From Methylorubrum suomiense (GTDB taxonomy: Bacteria; Pseudomonadota; Alphaproteobacteria; Rhizobiales; Beijerinckiaceae): a stretch of DNA of 64,000 bases. Shown here in pieces: positions 8,437 to 17,017 of this stretch. Numbering within the stretch: position 1 is the stretch's first letter; each line of letters begins with the position of its first letter. A program made the translations under genes and the position numbers. The DNA lies in the NCBI RefSeq assembly GCF_022179765.1, contig NZ_BPRE01000008.1, forward strand, positions 62,001 through 126,000, written 5' to 3'. Under the pieces are notes generated by a model that did not search any database, was not told the DNA's origin, and worked only from the letters and a program-made list of their open reading frames with translations.

Positions 8437-8457
8437 TCATCCATGGGACATGGATGA
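8437..8457 (+). terminator. Hairpin after the 8046-8402 gene
   Basis: Perfect inverted repeat TCATCCATG-GGA-CATGGATGA, 35 bp past the stop codon, without a T-run. Confidence 0.45.
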
Positions 8458-8894
8458 TGAGGTCCGATGGAATTCCGACCGTCTTCCGGGGCAAACGTCG
8501 CAACCTCAAGGCCGTCTATTCGGCGGCATCCATGTGCGCGAACGCACAGACCACCCTGCCGGAAGCTCCTGATCCCGTCTCACAGCGTAATCCGTGGCCG
8601 GCGGCTTGCCCCATGCGATTGTCAGACCGGCCAGTTCCGACTAATTCCAGATTGTGCATGCAGGTGGGGCCGTTGACCGGCCCCGATCCGGGCGCGTCCC
8701 GGCCTGCCCTGACATTCAAGAGCCGGGCGGACGCCACCTGAGGTTCCGCCAAACCGGCCGCCACGGCACCGGACCGCCCCGCCTGATCGGCGCCCGGCAC
8801 CGGTCCCGCCACGGCATTCCATGGGGACGGACAGTCACGATCGGCCCTCCGGCGGAGAATGATTCGCTTGGGTGGCTCCATCCTGAAACGGCAG
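8458..8894. other. 437 bp non-coding leader of the iorA-like operon
   Basis: I see no convincing gene; possible frames here have no RBS and no protein-like composition. A 7 bp stem hairpin GGGGCCG-TTGAC-CGGCCCC lies at 8666-8684. The promoter of the molybdenum hydroxylase genes is expected here, but no clear -35/-10 pair is visible. Confidence 0.5.
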
Positions 8895-9380
8895 ATGGCA
8901 GCGATGATAAAACTGACGGTCAACGGAGCCGAACGCAGCTTCGACGGCGATCCCGAGATGCCGTTGCTGTGGTACCTGCGCGACGAGCTCGGCCTCACCG
9001 GCACGAAGTTCGGTTGCGGCATCGCCCAGTGCGGCGCCTGCACGGTCCATATCGGCGGCACCGCTGCACGGGCCTGCATCACCCCGGTCTCCGGCGCGGA
9101 AGGCCAGGAGATTGTCACGATCGAGGGCCTCTCGCCCGACGGCAACCACCCGGTCCAGACCGCGTGGCGCGACCTCAACGTCGCCCAGTGCGGCTACTGC
9201 CAGACCGGTCAGATCATGCAGGCGGCGGCGCTCCTGAAGGACACGCCGAAACCCACCGATCAGCAGATCGACGAGACCATGAGCGGCAACATCTGTCGCT
9301 GCGGTACCTATCCGCGCATCCGTGCCGCGATCCATCAGGCCGCCGGCAACGCGCCCGCCAACAAGGGAGAGCGCCTGTGA
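8895..9380 (+). CDS. Molybdenum hydroxylase small subunit, [2Fe-2S] protein (IorA type)
   Basis: Electron-transfer subunit of 161 aa of a xanthine-oxidase-family enzyme. The plant-type ferredoxin domain has [17 protein letters not shown] with the fourth Cys in ARAC. The C-terminal helical [2Fe-2S] domain has CGYCQTGQ and [15 protein letters not shown]. All eight cluster cysteines are present. It passes electrons from the Mo centre of the large subunit encoded immediately downstream (overlap GTGA at 9377-9380). ATG 8895 ([11 protein letters not shown]) or 8904 is the likely start; 8859 would add a non-homologous leader. No FAD subunit or cytochrome c is adjacent, unlike many Ior-type operons, so the electron acceptor is unknown. 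Confidence 0.92.
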   Translation: MAAMIKLTVNGAERSFDGDPEMPLLWYLRDELGLTGTKFGCGIAQCGACTVHIGGTAARACITPVSGAEGQEIVTIEGLSPDGNHPVQTAWRDLNVAQCGYCQTGQIMQAAALLKDTPKPTDQQIDETMSGNICRCGTYPRIRAAIHQAAGNAPANKGERL

Positions 9381-11728
9381 TTCATGAAGCCAAGATGATG
9401 GCCGAGCACGCTGCGTCGAAGGATGCCGCCGGCCCCGTGACGATCGACAATTTCAGCCGCCGCGGCATCCTCGGTGGCATGGGCGCCCTCGTGCTCGCCC
9501 TCTCGCTCTCCGACAAGGCGAAGGCGGACGAAGGCCAGACCGAAGAGCAGAAAGCCAAGAAATTCGGCGCCGACGGAATGCCGAACGGCTGGCGCGACGA
9601 TCCCAAGATCTTCGTTGCCATCGCCAAGGACGGCACCGTCACGGTGACCAACCACCGTTCCGAGATGGGCACCGGTGTGCGCACCTCGATCGCCTTCACG
9701 GTGGCCGACGAGCTCGAGGCCGATTGGTCGAAGGTGAAAGTCGTTCAGGCCTGGGGCGACGAGAAGCGCTTCGGCAACCAGGATACGGACGGCTCCCGCT
9801 CGCTCCGCCACTTCTTCCAGCATTTCCGCCATGTCGGTGCCGCCGCCAAGCTGATGCTGATCCAGGCCGCCGCCAAGCAATGGGGCGTGCCGGAGAACGA
9901 GGTGACGGCCGAGAACCACGTGCTCACCCACGCCAAGTCGGGCCGCAAGCTGGGCTACGGCGATGTCGCGGAGGCCGCTGCCGCCCTGCCGGTGCCGGCC
10001 CGCGAGAGCGTCTCGCTCAAGAAGCCGGAGGCCTTCCGCTACATCGGCAAGGGCAAGGTCGGCATCATCGACAATTTCGACATCACGACGGGCAAGGCTC
10101 AGTACGCCCTCGACGTGAAGCTCGACGGGATGCTGTACGCCGTCGTGGCGCGCCCGGCCGTCTATGGCGGCAAGGTCGTCTCGTTCGACGACAGCGCGGC
10201 CAAGAAGGTCCCGGGCGTCGTGAAGATCGTCAAGATCGACGGCGGTGAGATCCCGTCGGAGTTCATGCCGCTGGGCGGCATCGCGGTCATCGCCAAGAAC
10301 ACCTGGGCGGCGATGAAGGGTCGTGAGGCCCTGAAGATTACCTGGGACGACGGCCCGAACGCCGGCTACGACACCGACGCGTTCCGCAAGGAATTGGAGG
10401 CGGCCGCCCGCAAGCCCGGCAAGGTCGTCCGCGTCTCCGGCGATGTCGACGCGGCGATGAAGACGGCCAAGACCAAGATCGAGGCCGAGTACTTCGTGCC
10501 GCACTTGGTTCAGGCACCGATGGAGAACCCGGCCGCGGTCGCCCGCGTCAAGGACGGCGCCTGCGAGGCCTGGGCCTGCACGCAGGGTCCGCAGGCCGCC
10601 CATGACCGGCTGATGAAGCGCCTCAACCTGCCCGCCGACAAGGTGCGGGTGAACGTGACGCTGCTCGGCGGCGGTTTCGGCCGCAAGTCGAAGCCCGACT
10701 ACGTGGTCGAGGCTGCCCTGTGTTCGCAGGCGGTCGACGGCGCGCCGGTCAAGCTCGTCTGGACCCGCGAGGACGACATCCAGCACAGTTACTTCCACAC
10801 CATCTCGGTGGAGCGGCTGGAAGCGGGCCTCGACGACAAGGGCATGCCGGTGGCGTGGCTTCACCGCTCGGTGGCGCCGACGATCGGTTCGATCTTCGCG
10901 CCTGATCCGAAGCACGAGCTGCCGTTCGAGCTCGGCATGGGCCTCGTCAACAACCCGTTCGACCTGAAGAACGTGCGTCTGGAAAACCCGGAAGCCGCTG
11001 CCCATACCCGGATCGGCTGGTTCCGCTCGGTCTCGAACATCCCGCACGCCTTCGCGATCCAGTCCTTCGTGGCCGAACTCGCCCACGCGGCGGGCCGCGA
11101 TCCCAAGGATTACCTGCTCGACCTGATCGGGCCGGCCCGGAAGATCGATCCGACCGAGATCGGCGACGTGTGGAACTACGGCGAGGATCCGAAGCGCTAT
11201 CCTGTCGATACCGGCCGTCTGCGCGGCGTGATCGAGGCGGTGGCCAAGGGCGCCGGCTGGGGCCGGAAGCTGGAGAAGGGCCGGGGTCTCGGCATCGCCG
11301 GACACTACAGCTTCGTCACCTACACCGCGGTCGCTGCCGAGGTTGAGGTCGATGCCAAGGGTCAGGTGAAGGTGCACGCCGTCGACATCGCCGTCGATTG
11401 CGGTCCGCAGGTGAACCCGGAGCGCATCCGTTCGCAGATGGAAGGCGCCGTGGTGATGGGAATGGGCCTCGCGCTCACCTCCAAGATCACCTTCAAGAAC
11501 GGCCGCACCGAGCAGTCGAACTACGACACCTACGAGATCACCCGCATCGACGCGGCCCCGAAGATCGTCCGGGTGCATCTCGTTCCGACCGGAAGCTACG
11601 ACGGTCCGCTCGGCGGCGTCGGCGAGCCGGGCGTGCCCCCGGTCGCCCCGGCGATCGCGAACGCGGTCTTCGCGGCCACCGGCCGCCGCGTGCGCGAGCT
11701 GCCGATCCGCGACCAGCTCAGCAGCTGA
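9377..11728 (+). CDS. Molybdopterin-dependent oxidoreductase large subunit (IorB / aldehyde-oxidase type), Tat-exported
   Basis: Mo-cofactor subunit of 783 aa, normal for the isoquinoline 1-oxidoreductase beta family. The N-terminus has a twin-arginine signal, [20 protein letters not shown] (near residues 30-50), so the folded dimer should be exported with its small partner. Family motifs: [18 protein letters not shown] for the cofactor and, near the C-terminus, [18 protein letters not shown], which includes the catalytic Glu. The start is the GTG at 9377: it overlaps the upstream TGA by 4 bp and follows AGGGAGAG. An in-frame ATG at 9395 is a fallback. Substrate is unknown; aldehydes and N-heterocycles are typical for the family. 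Confidence 0.9.
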   Translation: MIHEAKMMAEHAASKDAAGPVTIDNFSRRGILGGMGALVLALSLSDKAKADEGQTEEQKAKKFGADGMPNGWRDDPKIFVAIAKDGTVTVTNHRSEMGTGVRTSIAFTVADELEADWSKVKVVQAWGDEKRFGNQDTDGSRSLRHFFQHFRHVGAAAKLMLIQAAAKQWGVPENEVTAENHVLTHAKSGRKLGYGDVAEAAAALPVPARESVSLKKPEAFRYIGKGKVGIIDNFDITTGKAQYALDVKLDGMLYAVVARPAVYGGKVVSFDDSAAKKVPGVVKIVKIDGGEIPSEFMPLGGIAVIAKNTWAAMKGREALKITWDDGPNAGYDTDAFRKELEAAARKPGKVVRVSGDVDAAMKTAKTKIEAEYFVPHLVQAPMENPAAVARVKDGACEAWACTQGPQAAHDRLMKRLNLPADKVRVNVTLLGGGFGRKSKPDYVVEAALCSQAVDGAPVKLVWTREDDIQHSYFHTISVERLEAGLDDKGMPVAWLHRSVAPTIGSIFAPDPKHELPFELGMGLVNNPFDLKNVRLENPEAAAHTRIGWFRSVSNIPHAFAIQSFVAELAHAAGRDPKDYLLDLIGPARKIDPTEIGDVWNYGEDPKRYPVDTGRLRGVIEAVAKGAGWGRKLEKGRGLGIAGHYSFVTYTAVAAEVEVDAKGQVKVHAVDIAVDCGPQVNPERIRSQMEGAVVMGMGLALTSKITFKNGRTEQSNYDTYEITRIDAAPKIVRVHLVPTGSYDGPLGGVGEPGVPPVAPAIANAVFAATGRRVRELPIRDQLSS

Positions 11729-11735
11729 CGAAAAC

Positions 11736-11769
11736 GGGTGCCCCCGTTCCCCAAGGGACGGGGGCACCC
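11736..11769 (+). terminator. Terminator after the molybdenum hydroxylase operon
   Basis: Strong GC hairpin: GGGTGCCCCCGT at 11736-11747 pairs with ACGGGGGCACCC at 11758-11769, seven bases past the stop. No T-tract. Confidence 0.75.
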
Positions 11770-11885
11770 GCGTGCTTCTCCCCACTCTTTGAGGAGGGGC
11801 GTGCGGACAGCGTGCAACCCGCTGCGGCTCCGAAGACTTTCCGGAGAAACGCCCAGCCGATGATCTCCGCACAGGATTTTTCTTC

Positions 11886-12269
11886 ATGATGCAGACCCCG
11901 CGTCTGTCGCTCGCCCTTCCGTTGCTCGCCCTGCTCGCCGGGCCCGCACTCGCATCGCCGTGCTCCGACAAGATCGCCGCCCTCGACGGTCGCGTGAAGG
12001 ACCAAGCTGCAGAGGCGATTTCGGCCTCGACCGGTAGCAAGACGATCGCCGCCCATCGCGAGGGGGAAGGCCAGACCGGCACCGGTGGCCAGACCGACAA
12101 GCGCGAGGCGCCGCCCGAGAAATCGGCCGAGGCCGGCAAGGGCGGTGATCAGGCCCAGCAGGCCAAGGTCGCGGTCGAGGAAGCTCGCACGGCCGACGGC
12201 AAGGGCGACGCCAAGGGCTGCGAAGAGGCCGTCCAGCGGGCCGAAAAGCTCCTCGACGCCAAGCCCTGA
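11886..12269 (+). CDS. Small exported two-cysteine protein, paralogue of the one after lanM
   Basis: Unrecognised 127 aa protein. Sec signal MMQTPRLSLALPLLALLAGPALA, then a mature helical domain with just two Cys (C26 in SPCSDKIAALDGRVKDQ and C112 in KGDAKGCEEAVQRAEKLL) separated by a Gly/Gln/Thr-rich linker. The same architecture occurs in the protein at 39618-39977: signal, Cys-x-D-x-I at the mature N-terminus, low-complexity middle, AVEEAR/GVEEAR helix, second Cys in an acidic-basic helix. I infer paralogy and a disulfide joining N- and C-terminal helices. It lies 157 bp after the Mo hydroxylase operon, behind that operon's terminator. Confidence 0.7.
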   Translation: MMQTPRLSLALPLLALLAGPALASPCSDKIAALDGRVKDQAAEAISASTGSKTIAAHREGEGQTGTGGQTDKREAPPEKSAEAGKGGDQAQQAKVAVEEARTADGKGDAKGCEEAVQRAEKLLDAKP

Positions 12270-12285
12270 GATTGAAACGACGTCA

Positions 12286-12321
12286 CCTCGGGCGCGATCC
12301 TATCGAGTCACGCGCCCGAGG
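12286..12321 (+). terminator. Terminator after the two-Cys protein gene
   Basis: Perfect 11 bp stem CCTCGGGCGCG / CGCGCCCGAGG with a 14-base loop, followed by TCCTATTG. Confidence 0.7.
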
Positions 12322-12398
12322 TCCTATTGCGGACATGCTTGCCTGCCAGGGCGCTCGCCCGAAGGGCCCCGTGTTCCGCCGACCTTGAGCCGACATCG

Positions 12399-13544
12399 AT
12401 GACCGTGACTGCGCCGGGTGCGCTCGAACTCCGTCTGCGCCAGCAGGTCATTCTATCCGATTTCGGCGTGGAGGCGCTGCAGGCCAGCGCCCTTCTGCCA
12501 CTGCTGCAGCGGGCGACGGAGCTGTGCGCCCAAGGGATGGGCGCCCAGTTCTGCAAGGCGCTCGAATACCAACCGGCGCAGGATCTCCTGCTGGTCTGCG
12601 CCGGAGTGGGCTGGGAGCCGGATTGCATCGGCAGGGCGGTTGTCGGGGCCGACCTTGCCTCGCCCGCGGGCTACGCCCTCAAGACCGGCCATCCGGTGAT
12701 CTCGAACCATCTGGAAAACGAGACCCGGTTTCGGACCCCGACCCTGATGGCCGATCACGGCATCCGCCGCGCGGTGAACGTGCTGATCACCAACCGCGAC
12801 GGGCATTACGGCGTGCTGGAGGTGGACGATACCCGCGAGGGTGTCTTCGGCGAAGCCGACATCGCCTTTATGCAGGGTTTCGCCAATCTGCTCGGCAGCG
12901 CCATCGAACGGCTGCGCTCCGAGGCGAAGCTCAAGGTCGCGCTGGAGCGTCAGGATCTGCTGACGCGCGAGATGAGCCACCGGGTCAAGAACAGCCTCAC
13001 GGTGGTGGCCGGGCTGCTCGCCCTTCAGGTGCGGGGCACCGACAACGAGGATGTGAAGAGCGCCCTCTCCGATGCCCGCGCCCGGGTCGAGGCGGTGGCG
13101 CAGGTCCATGACCAGCTCTGGCGCCAGCCGGACATCACGCAGATCGATCTGGCCGGCTTCCTCGGGGCTCTCTGCGACAAGCTCACCGAAAGTGCCGGGG
13201 CGAATGCGCTGCGCTGCGATGCCGCTGCCCTGACAATACCGGCCGACCTCGCGATTCCCCTCGGCCTGTTCGTCAACGAACTCGTCACCAACGCGATCAA
13301 GTACGCCTATCCCCAGGGCCAGGGTCAGATCCGCGTCGAGGCATTCTCGCGGGGCGATGGCGGCCTGACGGTGGCAGTCGCCGATGACGGGGTCGGATTG
13401 CCGGAGGGGTTCGATCCCGCCAAAGCCCGCTCCAGCCTCGGCATGCGGGTCATCAACAATCTGTCTCGCCAGCTCGATGGCGAACTCGTCCTGGTGCCGG
13501 GACGGGGCGCCCGCTTCGAAGTGCGGATGGCGCCCCGCCCCTGA
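12399..13544 (+). CDS. GAF-domain sensor histidine kinase, HisKA_2 type
   Basis: Soluble sensor kinase of 381 aa with no membrane segment. A GAF domain (about residues 27-172) precedes the HisKA_2 dimerisation/phosphoacceptor helix LTREMSHRVKNSLTVVAGLL, with His194 as the predicted phosphorylation site. The HATPase domain shows NELVTNAIKYAYP (N box), VADDGVGLPEG (G1) and SSLGMRVINNL (G2). HisKA_2 and HWE kinases in Alphaproteobacteria often serve light, general-stress or chemotaxis-like circuits. No response regulator is adjacent, so this is an orphan kinase. The ATG at 12399 follows a weak SD; an earlier in-frame start at 12327 lies within the upstream gene's terminator region. Confidence 0.88.
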   Translation: MTVTAPGALELRLRQQVILSDFGVEALQASALLPLLQRATELCAQGMGAQFCKALEYQPAQDLLLVCAGVGWEPDCIGRAVVGADLASPAGYALKTGHPVISNHLENETRFRTPTLMADHGIRRAVNVLITNRDGHYGVLEVDDTREGVFGEADIAFMQGFANLLGSAIERLRSEAKLKVALERQDLLTREMSHRVKNSLTVVAGLLALQVRGTDNEDVKSALSDARARVEAVAQVHDQLWRQPDITQIDLAGFLGALCDKLTESAGANALRCDAAALTIPADLAIPLGLFVNELVTNAIKYAYPQGQGQIRVEAFSRGDGGLTVAVADDGVGLPEGFDPAKARSSLGMRVINNLSRQLDGELVLVPGRGARFEVRMAPRP

Positions 13545-13558
13545 GGTTTAACGCGATC

Positions 13559-13837
13559 TCAGTTGCCGCCGCCGGAGCTGCTGCCGCCGCCGCCGCTGCC
13601 CTGCGGGACGGCCCGCGACGGCTGGTTGGCATTACCGCCCGCAGCCGAATCGGTCTGCACCGTGTCCGCACCGGTCGCACCGCGGGGAATCGTGACATTG
13701 CGATCGCCGCCGGTATTGTTCTGACCGCTGGTCACCGGCGCGCCGGGCGCTGTCTGCGGCGCCGTCGTCTGAGCCAGGGCGGGGGAGAGGCCGGCCGCCG
13801 CGAAGGCGAGCGCGCTGGCGAGAATCGTGTGACGCAT
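13559..13837 (-). CDS. Small exported Gly/Ser-rich protein
   Basis: Unrecognised 92 aa protein. Sec signal MRHTILASALAFAAAGLSPALAQ, then a Thr/Gln/Asn/Pro-rich region and a C-terminal Gly/Ser run. No cysteine and no recognisable fold; probably disordered in the periplasm. It is convergent with the histidine kinase gene (14 bp between stops). The preferred start places the signal peptide at the N-terminus; an in-frame upstream ATG at 13945 is unlikely. Confidence 0.6.
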   Translation of the reverse strand: MRHTILASALAFAAAGLSPALAQTTAPQTAPGAPVTSGQNNTGGDRNVTIPRGATGADTVQTDSAAGGNANQPSRAVPQGSGGGGSSSGGGN

Positions 13838-14114
13838 CCTGTGACCCTTTCGTCGAACGGAACGAGCGTCCGGCGGCTCGGTGCCGGCCGTTTTGGTTCG
13901 CGGGACAACACCGTTGGGCGCCTGTTGTATCCCTCGGGTGGTCAATCTTGGCCGCTCGACGCCGCCGCGTCTTGCCCATACCTTCGGTGGTCAGCACCAT
14001 CCCCTGGGGCCGTCAGATGCGATCGGAGGAAGCGGCGGAACGCTTCGGATCCGATTGACACCGCCCTGGGGCCGGCGCATCTGCGAAATGCAACAATGTT
14101 ACGGTGAGGCCTGT

Positions 14115-14510
14115 ATGGATATTTCCGAGCGGGGAACGAAGCGGATCTGCCCGACCACCGGCAAGAAGTTCTACGATCTGAACCGCGATCCCATCATCTC
14201 GCCCTATACCGGCGAGGTCGTGCCGATCTCGGCCATGACGCCCCTGGCGCGGGGGGCGGCACCGGCGCTCGCTCGTAAGACCGATCCCGACGAGGACGAG
14301 GCGGAAGCCGAGGGCCCCGAACTGGTGTCGCTCGACGAGGTCGAGAGCGAAGAGGGCGGTGCGGATGACAGCAGCGATAGCACCGGCGATGACGACCTCA
14401 CCGTCGAGGACGATTCCGACACGGCCGACGACGACGTCACCCTCATCGAGGATGAGGACGATGACGACACCAGCGATCTCGTCGATGTCGAGGACGACGA
14501 CGAGGACTAA
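14115..14510 (+). CDS. FYDLN-acid family protein (TIGR02300)
   Basis: Small cytosolic protein of 131 aa. The N-terminus carries the family signature RGTKRICPTTGKKFYDLNRD followed by SPYTGEVVP; the rest is an extreme acidic tail (runs such as DDDDTSDLVDVEDDDED). The family is typical of Alphaproteobacteria and its function is unknown. The alphaproteobacterial form has TTG and PYTG where zinc-ribbon versions have CPxCG, so zinc binding is not expected. The start at 14115 (MDISERGTKR) fits other members. The stop overlaps the convergent gene at 14507 by 4 bp. Confidence 0.88.
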   Translation: MDISERGTKRICPTTGKKFYDLNRDPIISPYTGEVVPISAMTPLARGAAPALARKTDPDEDEAEAEGPELVSLDEVESEEGGADDSSDSTGDDDLTVEDDSDTADDDVTLIEDEDDDDTSDLVDVEDDDED

Positions 14511-14899
14511 CGCCTGACCGGCCTCGCCATCAGCAGCGCCGTCCGTACGGCGCTGCGCCGCGAGGGGAGATGTGCGTCGCGCAGGTCGGCGGCTTCCCGC
14601 TGCGTCGCGTATCGGGCGACCGACGCGGCGAGATCCAGACAATAACGGTCGCCGATCCGGTACTTTCCGGTTGCCGGATCGGCGAGGTAGGCATCGACGG
14701 CGTCGTTCAGACCCTCGATGGGGATGTGCTCCTCGGTCACGAGATCCCAGAGCGTCGGATCGCTCGAAAGCGTTTCTTCGATGGGCGGCAGCGAGCCTGG
14801 AGACCCGTTTCCCGCATCGATCGGGTCGCATCGGTCCGCGAGCGACAGGCCAGCGACCTGTTCCCCGATCCGGTCCGTATTGGCGGTCACGGCGCTCAT
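14507..14899 (-). CDS. Hypothetical protein (130 aa)
   Basis: Not recognised. Predicted soluble 130 aa protein starting MSAVTANTDRIGEQVAGLSL, with a central acidic region (LWDLVTEEHIPIEGLNDAVD) and a basic C-terminus ending LLMARPVRR. The segment DAYLADPATGKYRIGDRYCL suggests an ordered domain. An in-frame upstream ATG (15034) would add an Arg-rich leader and is not favoured. It overlaps the FYDLN-acid stop by 4 bp on the opposite strand. Confidence 0.5.
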   Translation of the reverse strand: MSAVTANTDRIGEQVAGLSLADRCDPIDAGNGSPGSLPPIEETLSSDPTLWDLVTEEHIPIEGLNDAVDAYLADPATGKYRIGDRYCLDLAASVARYATQREAADLRDAHLPSRRSAVRTALLMARPVRR

Positions 14900-15220
14900 C
14901 GTGCCGCACGCACGGCGACGCGATGAACGCCACCTCCGTCGGATCGCGGCGTCACGGGCATCGATGCGGACCGGCGGCATGGTCGAGAGAAGCCGGGAAC
15001 CGGAGCAAACATAAGGGGGATGGCCGCAGGGCAATCATTCGAACAATACACCGATATCGAAACGCTATAACGTCACATTGTCAATCGCCCAGGCGGCTTT
15101 CGCTTGGGCGCCAGATCGCCCTCCGCCCTCGTGCGCTCTCTTACAGCGCGACGGTAATGCCCATTCGACAGGCCGCATCGACCACCGTAACCAGGGGTAT
15201 CGGTGGGGAGGAGCGGCGAC
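14900..15220. other. 321 bp divergent promoter region
   Basis: No gene visible. It must hold the promoters of the leftward hypothetical gene and the rightward PQQ-fold gene. A locally AT-richer stretch near 15040-15085 (AACAATACACC...CGCTATAACGTCACATTG) is the best promoter candidate; the hairpin arms CGCCCA and TGGGCG flank 15089-15113. Confidence 0.4.
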
Positions 15221-17002
15221 GTGAGACGAGACGCGACGAGTTCGGCACGGGCCCGCATCGGTGCGGCGCTGCTTCTTCTACTTTCCGGAAGCGTCGTCGC
15301 GGCAGGCGAGGGGGATTGGCCCGCCTTTGGACGGGATCCGTCCAACGGGCATCATTCACCCCTGACAACGATCGACCGGTCGAACGTCGCCCGCCTGCGC
15401 CCGACCTGGATCTTCCAGAGCGGCGTGACCGGTTATTTCCAGGCCGAGCCCGTGATCGTCGAGGGCGTGATGTACGTCTCGACCACCGGCAACCACGTCG
15501 CGGCCCTGGACGCCAAGACCGGCCGGGTGCTGTGGACCTACACGCACAAGGCGCGCACCGAGAAGATCTTCGGCCCGCCCTCCAATCGCGGTGTGGCTGT
15601 CTCCGAAGGCCTCGTTTTCGAGGCGACCATGGATGGCCGGGTGATCGCCCTCGACGCCAAGACCGGCCGCCTCGTCTGGGATCAAGAGGCGGTGCGCCCG
15701 GAGGAGGGAGAGACCGAGACTGCCTCGGCGCTGGCGGCCACTCTCGGCGACAAACCGGTCCAGGGATCGAGCCGGCTCGGCTTCAAGATGCCGCCGCTGG
15801 TGGCGGAGGGCCTTGTCATCGTCGGCGTGACCGGCGCGGGCTATGGTCTTCATGTAGAAGACGAGAAGGGCGGGCTCGACGGCGGCTCGGTGGTCGGCAT
15901 CGAGGGCGGCTATGGCCGTCGCGGATGGCTGGCCGCCTACGACGCGAAGACCGGCGCTGAGCGCTGGCGCTGGTACGTCACCAAGGAGGATGGTTGGGAG
16001 GGCGTCTTCGCCGAGACGACGCCCGACGGTATCCCGCTCAACCGCGACATCGCCGCCGAGAAGGCCGCCGCCGAGAAGAACCGCGACGCCTGGAAGGTGG
16101 GCGGCGGTTCGCTCTGGATGACGCCGGCCTACGATCCGGCGCTCGGTTTGATCTTCCTCGGAACCGGCAACCCGGCGCCGCAGAATTTCGGCCTGACCCG
16201 GCCGGGCGACAACCTCTACACCATGAGCCTCGTCGCCCTCGACGTGCGCACGGGCCAGCTGCGCTGGCATTTCCAGCAGGTTCCGCACGAGCAGTGGGGC
16301 TACGATGTCGCCAGCCCGCCCTTCCTCGTCGAGGCGACGACGCCGGACGGCCAGGTCAAGGCGGTGGCCCAGGCAAGCAAGACGGGCTTCATCTACCTGC
16401 ACGAGCGCACCACCGGCCGCCTTCTGGCGCGCTCCGAACCGCTGATCACGCACAAGAACCTGTTCGCGCCGCCGAGCCCGGAGGGAACGGTGGTGAGCCC
16501 CGGGCCGCTCGGCGCCATCTCCTGGCATCCGGTCGCCTACGATGCGGTGTCGAACCGTGCCTTCGCTCAGGTCCGGCACGGGGCGGCAACCTATACGATC
16601 AAGACCGTACCGGCCTCCGGCAACCGCCCGGAACTGCGCTATACCGAGACGAGTGAAGCGAAGGGCGAGCCGACCTTCTCGACCCTGACGGCGATCGATC
16701 TGGCGAGCGGCAAGGCGGTTTGGTCGAAGAAGGCCGGGAGCCGGCTCTCCGGAGGGACGCTCTCGACCGCCGGCGGTCTCGTCTTCTCCGGAGAGGAGGA
16801 CGGGCATCTCGACGCGCACGATGCCGGCACGGGCGAGATCCTGTGGCGCTTCCAGTGCGGCGCCGGCATCGGCGGGCCGCCGGTCACCTACGCCGTCGAC
16901 GGCCGCCAATACGTCGCGGTGGCCGCGGGTGGCGCCTCCTTCACCAAGGCCTCGGGCTTCGGCACGGGCGATGCGCTGGTGGTCTTCGCTCTGCCGGATT
17001 GA
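15221..17002 (+). CDS. PQQ-dehydrogenase-fold exported protein with degenerate active site
   Basis: Exported beta-propeller of 593 aa (XoxF/MxaF-like length). A Sec signal (AALLLLLSGSVVA, near residues 15-28) precedes repeated PQQ blades such as ALDAKTGRVLWTY and AYDAKTGAERWRW. GTGNPAPQNFGLTRPGDN aligns with MxaF and keeps the metal-ligand Asn (N317). The next motif, PHEQWGYDVASPP, aligns with MxaF PHDEWDYAGV, and the catalytic-base Asp is Gly360; the Asp two residues on, diagnostic of lanthanide enzymes, is present (D362). The vicinal Cys pair is absent (FGPPSNRG), and the Glu metal ligand in the GAExGVRG region is not clearly present (EGGYGRRG). The GTG at 15221 follows GGGGAGGAG. It may bind PQQ without alcohol oxidation. 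Confidence 0.85.
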   Translation: MRRDATSSARARIGAALLLLLSGSVVAAGEGDWPAFGRDPSNGHHSPLTTIDRSNVARLRPTWIFQSGVTGYFQAEPVIVEGVMYVSTTGNHVAALDAKTGRVLWTYTHKARTEKIFGPPSNRGVAVSEGLVFEATMDGRVIALDAKTGRLVWDQEAVRPEEGETETASALAATLGDKPVQGSSRLGFKMPPLVAEGLVIVGVTGAGYGLHVEDEKGGLDGGSVVGIEGGYGRRGWLAAYDAKTGAERWRWYVTKEDGWEGVFAETTPDGIPLNRDIAAEKAAAEKNRDAWKVGGGSLWMTPAYDPALGLIFLGTGNPAPQNFGLTRPGDNLYTMSLVALDVRTGQLRWHFQQVPHEQWGYDVASPPFLVEATTPDGQVKAVAQASKTGFIYLHERTTGRLLARSEPLITHKNLFAPPSPEGTVVSPGPLGAISWHPVAYDAVSNRAFAQVRHGAATYTIKTVPASGNRPELRYTETSEAKGEPTFSTLTAIDLASGKAVWSKKAGSRLSGGTLSTAGGLVFSGEEDGHLDAHDAGTGEILWRFQCGAGIGGPPVTYAVDGRQYVAVAAGGASFTKASGFGTGDALVVFALPD

Positions 17003-17017
17003 CGGGGGGCGGTCCGC

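Noticed and set aside
8454..8741. 95-codon frame in the iorA leader
   Set aside because: No SD, Arg/Pro-rich shadow-like composition, and overlapping hairpins.
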